Assembly: GCA_964388745.1 (NCBI GenBank)
Contig: CAYMBP010000026.1
Coordinates: forward strand, 1-18,088
Direction of reading: 5' to 3'
DNA length: 18,088 nucleotides
DNA from: CAYMBP01 sp964388745
Lineage (GTDB): Bacteria; Babelota; Babeliae; Babelales; RVW-14
Of this stretch, positions 8,392-14,703 are shown piece by piece. A program made the position numbers and the translations under genes. How positions within the stretch are numbered: position 1 is the first letter of the stretch; each line of letters opens with the position of its first letter. Under the pieces are notes generated by a model. It made no database searches and was not told where the DNA came from. It was given only the letters and a program-made list of their open reading frames with translations.

Positions 8392-9271
8392 GCACATCCC
8401 TACGATATTCTCGAACTTTTTGTACAACAAATTCTTGAATGCCTTGTAATTTTTTTAAACATTCCCAGCCAGTCTTATATGCTTCAGTTGAAACTTCACC
8501 CTGATAACATAACTCTGCAAGATTACTCGCATCAGATTGCAATTGACGAGCAAAAGTATCTACTTGATGAGTATACAATAAGGAATCATACTCTCCCCAA
8601 TCAGAACTATTTTCCATTGTATAATATTGATAAAAAGCAATAAGTTGTACCAAGTTAAGCAAACACTCATCACAGGCAAATATAAGTGAGCAAGCACTGT
8701 CAACAACTATCTCTTTATCATTATTATGCTTCAAGCAAGAAGTTATCTTATTGCGAAAGAAAGCACATCGATTATTAAAAGCACTATTCAAAAACAAGAG
8801 TTGTTCATCACGATAATCAAAAAAACACTCTTTTATGTTTTGTGCTAACGCACCATATCCCTCTTGAGCAAGACAGTAAGCAATTCCGCCAACAGCACTA
8901 TAAAATCCAAATGTACATCCATTACGAATGCCACGAAAAACCTCTTCCTTAAACGAAAGATCCGATCTATACAAAAACCAGGGATAATGATGCTCATATC
9001 TAGCACGATCATTCGCAGAAAATTTCTCGGAATGATTATTTAAAAAAGAGAATGCAGCAACTCCAAGAATAGTCATTGCTCCAGTAATCATGAAAAGTCG
9101 TTTTTTTTTCATGATTCTCTCTTTATATTCTATTTGCTTTGCTTGCGCAATAATACGTTCAGGTGTTAACCCTTGAACATCACAAATCTGATGGATTGGG
9201 CTCTTTGCTGTAAAGAGCCCAATCCATAGTATACTTAATAAAAGAGTAAACCGTAATATTTTTTCAATCAT
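8372..9271 (-). CDS. Exported or membrane protein with two N-terminal hydrophobic segments, unknown function
   Basis: 299 residues, no family recognised. The chosen start, ATG 9269-9271, has GAGG seven bases upstream and lies 8 nt after the preceding gene's stop. Residues 6-21 form a signal-peptide-like segment; a second hydrophobic stretch, residues 58-76, follows MKKKRLF. The second Met (ATG at 9110-9112, preceded by AAAGAGAG) would by itself make a textbook signal peptide, so a shorter 246-residue form is a real alternative. The rest is a soluble helical domain with several Cys (about 10), fitting an exported disulfide-bonded fold. The early part of the gene holds a perfect 16-bp hairpin (9191-9227). 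It is the second gene of the cluster and ends TGA then TAA. Confidence 0.78.
   Translation of the reverse strand: MIEKILRFTLLLSILWIGLFTAKSPIHQICDVQGLTPERIIAQAKQIEYKERIMKKKRLFMITGAMTILGVAAFSFLNNHSEKFSANDRARYEHHYPWFLYRSDLSFKEEVFRGIRNGCTFGFYSAVGGIAYCLAQEGYGALAQNIKECFFDYRDEQLLFLNSAFNNRCAFFRNKITSCLKHNNDKEIVVDSACSLIFACDECLLNLVQLIAFYQYYTMENSSDWGEYDSLLYTHQVDTFARQLQSDASNLAELCYQGEVSTEAYKTGWECLKKLQGIQEFVVQKVREYRRDVHGIQNF
9157..9178. repeat. Imperfect 22-bp palindrome inside coding sequence
   Basis: GTTCAGGTGTTAACCCTTGAAC pairs with itself at 9 of 11 positions on each side around a central TTAA. It sits 13 nt from the perfect hairpin at 9191-9227, between the two possible starts of the second cluster gene. 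It may be an operator-like site or chance. Confidence 0.35.
9191..9227. promoter_or_regulatory. Perfect 16-bp inverted repeat (stem-loop) within coding sequence
   Basis: ATGGATTGGGCTCTTT (9191-9206), a 5-nt loop (GCTGT), and AAAGAGCCCAATCCAT (9212-9227) form an uninterrupted 16-bp stem. The mRNA stem covers codons for the end of the first hydrophobic segment of the second cluster gene, 44 nt after its start codon. No T-run follows on either strand, so it is not a standard terminator. Possible roles are mRNA processing or stability, or control of translation between the first and second genes. Confidence 0.7.
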
Positions 9272-9279
9272 CAATAGCC

Positions 9280-10479
9280 TCAATAGGTGCCATACCCGCT
9301 CTGATGACTCATTGGAAAACCTCCATCCATGTCAGAGCTATTATAACCATTGCGCCCTGTAGATCCTGAGCTTCCTTTATTTCGAGCTGTTACAGAATCC
9401 TTTGTTACCGAATAAGTCCTTGGTTTAATATCATCAATCATGCGCTTAAACAGATGGTCTATATTTTTTTTCATTGCAGTAATAATATTTTTATTTGATT
9501 CAAGTTTAGCATCAACCTCTTTTACTGTATGAGAATTAATCAAGAGGTCAATAAGATCTTCAAGTCGTCTTTTGATTTGACCCGAATAAAACTCAACATG
9601 ATGTTTTTCATCATAATATTGCTTATGCTTTTCAATCTGATCAATTAAATAATAGAATTGGTCAACGTAGACTTCTACAAATGTTGTCCACATAGTTTTT
9701 TCTTCTTCTAAAGCAACATCATGATCATCTTTACTTAACCCTTTTGAGCGAGGAGTCATATCTTGACCTCGAGTACTATCTCGCACTCCATCCTTAATCG
9801 TTCGTTCAAGATCCTCAATTGAAGCAATAACTAACGTACGCCAACTTTCAAGCTCCACCTCAGAAAACGGCTCTTTTGAATCATGAAAAAAAACAGAACA
9901 GACAGTATCCCATGTATCAATAAAGCCTCCCAGAATCCAGTCCCAGGCCCCTCCAAAAAGATGATTAATCGTTCCTCTAATTTTTTCATCAAACACATCT
10001 CCAACAGCGCGAGATGTTTTCATAATAAATCCTTTTTGAATACCATCCCATGCACCTTTAATGTCTGCATCAGCGATGCTTTCCCAGTCTTTTCCAACTA
10101 GCCCTCGAGCTATCACTTGACCAATATCTACACAAGATATATCATCATATTCTTGCATTTTTTTATCATGTCGTTCTTGCAAAACACTGCGCCTAGTAAG
10201 AAAATTTTTATACTGGGCTTCCCTTTGCGCTTTATTCTCACTATTACTATCTGCAAGCTCTCTCTCTGCATTATCTACCGCAATATCTGCCTCATTGAGT
10301 CTACTTTGTAAACTCTGAATTTCTTGAGATAATTGTTTAATTTTCCTTTCTTTCATATTTGTTCTAGTTCTACCATAAGCAAAAGGACCATACCGATACG
10401 GATCTAAAATATCTGAAGATAAAAAAGAATAAAATCCTAAAGAAAATAATAAATAAAAAAACGAAAACCGTGCGGTCAT
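9280..10479 (-). CDS. Exported coiled-coil protein with Gly/Ser-rich tail, first gene of the four-gene cluster
   Basis: 399 residues, not recognised. The start is ATG 10477-10479, with a strong AGGAGA ribosome site 8 nt upstream; a further upstream ATG would lie on top of that site. MTARFSFFYLLFSLGFYSFLSS is a signal peptide. Residues about 42-110 are strongly charged heptad-like sequence (coiled coil). A Trp/Gly-rich stretch follows (HLFGGAWDWILGGFIDTWD, about residues 175-195), perhaps membrane-interacting. A second helical region with YYLIDQIEKHKQYYDEKHH comes next. The last 35 residues are Gly/Ser/Asn/Tyr-rich and disordered. The stop is TGA, with the next gene starting 8 nt later. A promoter lies about 55 nt upstream, so this gene likely heads the operon. 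Confidence 0.82.
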   Translation of the reverse strand: MTARFSFFYLLFSLGFYSFLSSDILDPYRYGPFAYGRTRTNMKERKIKQLSQEIQSLQSRLNEADIAVDNAERELADSNSENKAQREAQYKNFLTRRSVLQERHDKKMQEYDDISCVDIGQVIARGLVGKDWESIADADIKGAWDGIQKGFIMKTSRAVGDVFDEKIRGTINHLFGGAWDWILGGFIDTWDTVCSVFFHDSKEPFSEVELESWRTLVIASIEDLERTIKDGVRDSTRGQDMTPRSKGLSKDDHDVALEEEKTMWTTFVEVYVDQFYYLIDQIEKHKQYYDEKHHVEFYSGQIKRRLEDLIDLLINSHTVKEVDAKLESNKNIITAMKKNIDHLFKRMIDDIKPRTYSVTKDSVTARNKGSSGSTGRNGYNSSDMDGGFPMSHQSGYGTY

Positions 10480-10534
10480 GGCTAAAGTCTCCTGAAAAAT
10501 CATAATGCTAATATCTCATTGATATACCCGAAAA

Positions 10535-10562
10535 AGTATACCAACTTAGCCGATAATAACAA
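10535..10562 (-). promoter_or_regulatory. Predicted extended -10 promoter for the four-gene exported-protein cluster
   Basis: Minus-strand reading: TTGTTA (10557-10562), a 16-bp spacer ending TGG, then TATACT (10535-10540). The TG one base before the -10 makes an extended -10. It sits in the 97-nt gap between the uvrA stop and the cluster's first gene, about 50 nt before its ribosome site. No clear uvrA terminator is visible here, so readthrough from uvrA is also possible. Confidence 0.6.
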
Positions 10563-10576
10563 TTCAAAAAAGTTAT

Positions 10577-13120
10577 TTACAAAACTGACTTTAGATAACC
10601 ACCAGTCAGACTCTTGATATTTTTTGAAACTTGTTCTGGCGTGCCATGAGCAATAACTTCACCACCCTTCAATCCACCTTCTGGTCCAATATCAATCATA
10701 TAGTCTACACATTTAAGTACATCAAGATTGTGTTCTATAACCAAAGCGGTATTACCTCTATTCACTAGCTTATCTATTACATGCAACAGTTTTTCAACAT
10801 CACAACTATGAAGCCCTGTTGTTGGTTCATCTAAAATATAAAGAGTGTTTCGATCACGCTTTGCGAGCTCATTAACAAGCTTAATCCGTTGCGCTTCACC
10901 ACCAGAAAGCGTAATTGATGACTGTCCAAGCTTAAGATAATCAAGGCCAACTTCACATAATAAATCGAGACGCTTTTTAATTCGAGGAAATGTATCAAAG
11001 AAAGATGCCGCTTCAAGAACTGACATTTCAAGAATATCATAAATATTTTTACCTTTATAAATAATCTCAAGCGTTTGGCGATTATAGCGACGCCCATTAC
11101 ATGTCTTGCACTGTACTTGTACATCTTCCAAAAAGTGCATAGAAACTTTAATGATACCTTCCCCATTACATTCAGCGCATCGCCCTTCTGCAACGTTAAA
11201 ACTAAAACGTCCACACTTATAACCTCGCGCATTGCTTTCTGGTAAGCCAGCAAAAAGATTACGTATATCATTAAATATACCAAGATACGTTGCGGGATTT
11301 GATCGAGGCGTTCTACCAATTGGACTTTGATCAACCATGACCATGTTATTAATATGCTCAATTCCCTCAATTTCATCAAAACCTCGGCCAACCAAAAATC
11401 CCTGATGAAAAAAAGAACGTAATGCATGCGCTAGTGTTTGCATTACTAAGGTGCTTTTGCCTGATCCAGAAACACCTGATACCGCACAAAAAACTCCAAC
11501 AGGAAATGCCACGGTTATATTTTTAAGGTTATTTGAACGGGCTCCATGCAAAGTAATCCAGGACTTAGGATCGCGTCTTTTATCTGGCTTAACAATTTTT
11601 CGCTTACCTGTTAAATATTTTCCTGTTAATGACTTTGCATTTTGAGCAACCTCTTCAGGTGTTCCATAAGCAGTTACCTCACCACCAAGAATACCTGCAG
11701 CCGGACCCATATCAATTAAGTAATCGGCAGCCCGAATAGTATCCATATCATGCTCAACTACCACAACAGTATTTCCTTGATCTCGCAAGTGTTTGAGTGT
11801 TGCTATGAGCCTGTCATTGTCTCTCTGATGCAACCCAATACTTGGTTCATCAAGAATGTACAATACGCCCGCAAGAGCTGAGCCAATCTGTGTTGCCAAG
11901 CGAATCCGTTGTCCTTCTCCACCAGAAAGCGTTCGAGCTGTCCTACTCAGTGTTAAATAATTAAGGCCAACATTAACCAAAAAGCTTAAGCGATTACAAA
12001 CCTCTTTGAGCAATGGCTCTGCAACTTCTTTACGCTCATTAGAAAGTTTAATAGTCTGACAAAAGTTTTTTAAATCACCCACGGGCATAGAGCTGAAGTC
12101 AAAAATATTTTTACCTGCAATAGTGACCGCCAAGACCTCATCTTTTAAGCGACTTCCATTACAATAGCTACACGGCTGCTCATAGTGAACATAATCTGAT
12201 GTTGCATCATCTTTTGACGTTTCTGACCATAAAGAAGGGGCCAAGTCATACTCCATGCCAAGACCATTACAATAAAGACAAGCTCCCAGGGGTGAATTAA
12301 ATGAAAATAATCGAGGTTCAAGATCAGGAATAGAAACCAGACACTCAAGACAAACCTTACTTGAAGAATAACGCTTTTCTTTGCCTTGCTCATCAAGCAC
12401 CACACATAAACCAGCTTTAATGCTAAAGGCTTTTTCAATCGCCTCTTGAAGGCGGACAGATTCATCTTGCTCAACAAGCATACTGTCAACCAACACACTA
12501 ATCGTATGCTTATACGTTTTTTTAATACCAAGACTTTCAATATCCTGAAGCTCTTTAACTCGCTTAATCTGACCATCAACCATAAAGCGAGTCCAGCCTT
12601 CTTCAAACAATTTAGTAATCTCTTTTTTAAAGACCCCTTTTTTTTGAATAGCCACAGGAGCTGCAATCATAACTTGCTTTCCTTGGAACTCAGACATTAC
12701 CATTCTCATAATACTTTCTGCAGACTCAGCTTTAACTGGATTTTTGCAGACATGGCAATGAGGCGTTCCTGCTCGCGCAAAAAGAACTCGTAAATAATCA
12801 TAAATTTCTGTGATAGTTCCAACCGTCGAGCGAGGATTGTAGCCAACTGTTTTCTGGTCTATAGCAATGGCAGGACAAAGCCCTTCAATTTTATCAACAT
12901 CCGGCTTTTTGGACACACCTAAAAATTGGCGGGCATACGATGACAATGACTCAACATACCGACGCTGCCCTTCAGCATACAATGTATCAAGCGCAAGAGA
13001 GCTTTTTCCAGACCCAGAGGGTCCTGTAATTACAACAAGCTTTTCTTTAGGGATAGAAACAGATACTGATTTTAAGTTGTGCTCCCGCGCACCTGTCACA
13101 CGAATAACATTGCTGCTCAT
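10577..13120 (-). CDS. uvrA: Excinuclease ABC subunit A, lacking most of the insertion domain
   Basis: UvrA is the ABC-type damage-recognition ATPase of nucleotide excision repair; with UvrB it scans DNA and loads UvrB at lesions. Both nucleotide-binding halves are complete: Walker A GPSGSGKSS (33-41) and GVSGSGKST (549-557), signatures LSGGEGQR (398-405) and LSGGEAQR (738-745), Walker B LYILDEPSIGLH and LYILDEPTTGLH. Zinc ligands are present at C257/C260 with C281/C284, and in the second half at C648/C651 with C671/C674. The UvrB-binding region (about 121-250) is retained. At 847 residues it is about 100 shorter than usual. The loss is local: only 32 residues separate CLYC (281-284) from PCSYCNGSRL, where E. 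coli UvrA has over 100, so the DNA-contacting insertion domain is gone. Start ATG 13118-13120; no other damage. Confidence 0.97.
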   Translation of the reverse strand: MSSNVIRVTGAREHNLKSVSVSIPKEKLVVITGPSGSGKSSLALDTLYAEGQRRYVESLSSYARQFLGVSKKPDVDKIEGLCPAIAIDQKTVGYNPRSTVGTITEIYDYLRVLFARAGTPHCHVCKNPVKAESAESIMRMVMSEFQGKQVMIAAPVAIQKKGVFKKEITKLFEEGWTRFMVDGQIKRVKELQDIESLGIKKTYKHTISVLVDSMLVEQDESVRLQEAIEKAFSIKAGLCVVLDEQGKEKRYSSSKVCLECLVSIPDLEPRLFSFNSPLGACLYCNGLGMEYDLAPSLWSETSKDDATSDYVHYEQPCSYCNGSRLKDEVLAVTIAGKNIFDFSSMPVGDLKNFCQTIKLSNERKEVAEPLLKEVCNRLSFLVNVGLNYLTLSRTARTLSGGEGQRIRLATQIGSALAGVLYILDEPSIGLHQRDNDRLIATLKHLRDQGNTVVVVEHDMDTIRAADYLIDMGPAAGILGGEVTAYGTPEEVAQNAKSLTGKYLTGKRKIVKPDKRRDPKSWITLHGARSNNLKNITVAFPVGVFCAVSGVSGSGKSTLVMQTLAHALRSFFHQGFLVGRGFDEIEGIEHINNMVMVDQSPIGRTPRSNPATYLGIFNDIRNLFAGLPESNARGYKCGRFSFNVAEGRCAECNGEGIIKVSMHFLEDVQVQCKTCNGRRYNRQTLEIIYKGKNIYDILEMSVLEAASFFDTFPRIKKRLDLLCEVGLDYLKLGQSSITLSGGEAQRIKLVNELAKRDRNTLYILDEPTTGLHSCDVEKLLHVIDKLVNRGNTALVIEHNLDVLKCVDYMIDIGPEGGLKGGEVIAHGTPEQVSKNIKSLTGGYLKSVL

Positions 13121-13200
13121 AATACTTATACCATCTTTCGCCAGAAAAAATTGTCAGACTGCCACACAAACAAGAATGATTTACACTCTAAAACAAGACT

Positions 13201-13229
13201 AGAATACCACTATTGAATAATCCTGTCAC
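13201..13229 (-). promoter_or_regulatory. Possible uvrA promoter
   Basis: On the minus strand GTGACA (13224-13229), a 17-bp spacer and TATTCT (13201-13206) lie about 80 nt upstream of the uvrA ATG. The match is moderate. A TATAAG close to the ATG is an alternative that would give a nearly leaderless message. I see no clear LexA box. Confidence 0.35.
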
Positions 13230-13278
13230 AAAAAGAATTCTGTTGATTATCCGAAAATATCCTCAAGTAATCATAACC

Positions 13279-13307
13279 TTGCCCTTAACTCTATCACTCG
13301 CTATACT
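13279..13307 (+). promoter_or_regulatory. Predicted sigma-70-type promoter of the ankyrin-like gene
   Basis: TTGCCC (13279-13284), a 17-bp spacer and TATACT (13302-13307) stand about 50 nt ahead of ATG 13356, which has a strong AAGGAGA ribosome site. The intact promoter and ribosome site suggest the gene was recently functional despite its internal stop. Confidence 0.6.
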
Positions 13308-13355
13308 CTCACCTGGATTATCATAAACCCTCATAATTGGAAATCAAGGAGAGCC

Positions 13356-14309
13356 ATGAAGCCACGTTATGCAACGTATACTTTTATTCTACTGCTTATC
13401 ACTCTCTACGCACAACCAATGTCGCCATCACGAAAACCCTTGCCACCATTTGGCATAAGTTATACCGAAAATGACTATCTCCAGGAACATTATTATTACC
13501 TTAATGTTGAGTATGGCATAAGAGCAGAAGCTCAGAATATCACTTATAATGACACCATAAAAAAAATGCTCAGAGGAGGAGTGTGCAACTCCTTGCTCTG
13601 TGCGCTTGATCAACGAAATGTATCTGAAATGAAAGCTCTCTTAAAAGAGTTTAAGCCTTATTTGATAACAGAGCACAAACAACTTGTACAAAGAAATATA
13701 AGCTGATTATTACAAGCAATCCATCAGCTATCAGACCCCCTCGATTTAGTAGAATTTTTATTCGATATTTATAAAGAGAATCCGCTTCCTCTTCTTGAGG
13801 ATGGATTTGCTTTATTCTGGGCAACATCAAAAGGTCAAGCTGACATTGTCGACTTTTTGCTTAAAATAGCGCGCAATGACCTCGAAGCTCTTAAAAAGCA
13901 ACTTGATAAACAACATAGTACTAGCCATCTTCAAAGATTAATTCACTGTGCAGCAAAGTGTAGTCTTAGAAAAGAGAGTTGTAGTCAAGAAAATTGTTTG
14001 AGAACATTTAAACTTATTTTTTATGCACATGATCTTGAAAAAAGAAAAGAACTGCTTAAATACCCAAGCTTAGCAGAACATGCTATCACTTATGGCTGCA
14101 TAAAAACATTTAGCTTTATCCTGAGCCACTACCCCCCAGAAAAACGACAAAAATACATCGATGAAAATAAACAAAGCTGGATTGAAAAAGCAATTCTCTT
14201 TCAATCCAGAAGAGATAAAGAAAAAATAACAGAGGAAATTAATCAAACAACGCAAGAAGTTATGAATATGCCACAAGTAAATATAATTCCTGCTCCAAAT
14301 TCCATATAA
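13356..14309 (+). pseudogene. Exported ankyrin-like protein gene interrupted by one in-frame TGA
   Basis: One frame runs from ATG 13356 to TAA at 14309 (317 codons), broken only by TGA at codon 117 (13704-13706). The N-terminus MKPRYATYTFILLLITLYAQ is a signal peptide. Helix-pair segments look like degenerate ankyrin repeats: LLCALDQRNVSEMKALLKEF (80-99), FALFWATSKGQADIVDFLLK (151-170) and EHAITYGCIKTFSFILSHYP (241-260). The best canonical match is the second. Coding character continues unbroken after the TGA. Other genes here use TGA as a genuine stop and uvrA contains no internal TGA, so recoding as Trp is unlikely. Options are a recent nonsense mutation, a sequencing error, or stop readthrough; the second part alone has no good start near the stop. 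Ankyrin proteins are common effectors of intracellular bacteria; no target is evident. Confidence 0.75.
13701..13729 (+). other. 7-bp inverted repeat overlapping the internal TGA
   Basis: AGCTGAT (13701-13707) pairs with ATCAGCT (13723-13729) across a 15-nt loop. The TGA of the broken frame lies inside the left arm. It may be chance, but it is the only local structure that could bear on readthrough. Confidence 0.35.
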
Positions 14310-14322
14310 CTCAGGAATAATC

Positions 14323-14629
14323 ATGCAACAACTTATTTTTTTACTTTTATTTCTCATATCTCTATCACCCTTCTCACCTATGCGTACCATGACATCTGAA
14401 GACTACGCACACCATCTTGCTCTTTATGGTACTATTTATCTTAAACAAAGAATATACAAACATTGCAGGTAGATCAAATCACCATTTCCTTCCCTCATAA
14501 TATCACTGTAAATTTTACACCAGGCTCACGGCTGCTCCTCCCAATGGGAACAAGCTTGATTCTTAACTAGAAACCGCAGGCATTATCTCAGTTAAAATCG
14601 CCCCACCAACACAACATGTGTCAATTTGA
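14323..14629 (+). pseudogene. Remnant of a small exported protein gene with two frameshifts
   Basis: ATG 14323 follows AGGA, 13 nt after the ankyrin-like gene, and opens a 49-residue frame with a signal peptide (MQQLIFLLLFLISLSPFSP) ending TAG at 14470. Protein-like sequence continues in a second frame from about 14463 (LQVDQITISFPHNITVNFTP, then GSRLLLPMGTSLILN, ending TAG at 14568) and a third from 14567 (LETAGIISVKIAPPTQHVSI) ending TGA at 14629. Each step is a -1 shift, as from single-base deletions. Joined, it would be an exported protein of roughly 100 residues rich in beta-type sequence after the signal. I do not recognise it. Decay, sequencing error and a genuine 49-residue peptide are all possible; decay fits best beside the broken neighbour. 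Confidence 0.55.
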
Positions 14630-14640
14630 CAATTTATTTC

Positions 14641-14670
14641 TTGATTGATACACTATATAAAATTCATAAT
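14641..14670 (+). promoter_or_regulatory. Possible promoter of the giant repeat protein gene
   Basis: TTGATT (14641-14646), an 18-bp spacer and CATAAT (14665-14670) precede ATG 14704, which has TGGGG as ribosome site, the same form as the P-loop gene's site. The surroundings are very AT-rich, so several alternatives exist. A short palindrome, TGTCAATTTGACA (14619-14631), lies just upstream. Confidence 0.4.
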
Positions 14671-14703
14671 TGTGTATAAAAAACTAAAATAAATGGGGTT
14701 ATT

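Noticed and set aside
10563..10576. AATAAC/GTTATT stem after uvrA as an intrinsic terminator
   Set aside because: Only six AT-rich pairs with an 11-nt loop and no T-run in the right place; too weak to call.
10831..11427. 198-residue minus-strand frame inside uvrA
   Set aside because: Out-of-frame shadow of the conserved second half of UvrA.
12446..13202. Plus-strand frames over the 5' half of uvrA
   Set aside because: Antisense shadows; the uvrA reading has all family motifs.
13356..14309. Alternative genetic code (TGA as Trp or Gly) or selenocysteine to explain the internal TGA
   Set aside because: Other genes end at TGA with neighbours starting at once, uvrA uses no internal TGA, and a selenoprotein role in an ankyrin-like exported protein has no support.
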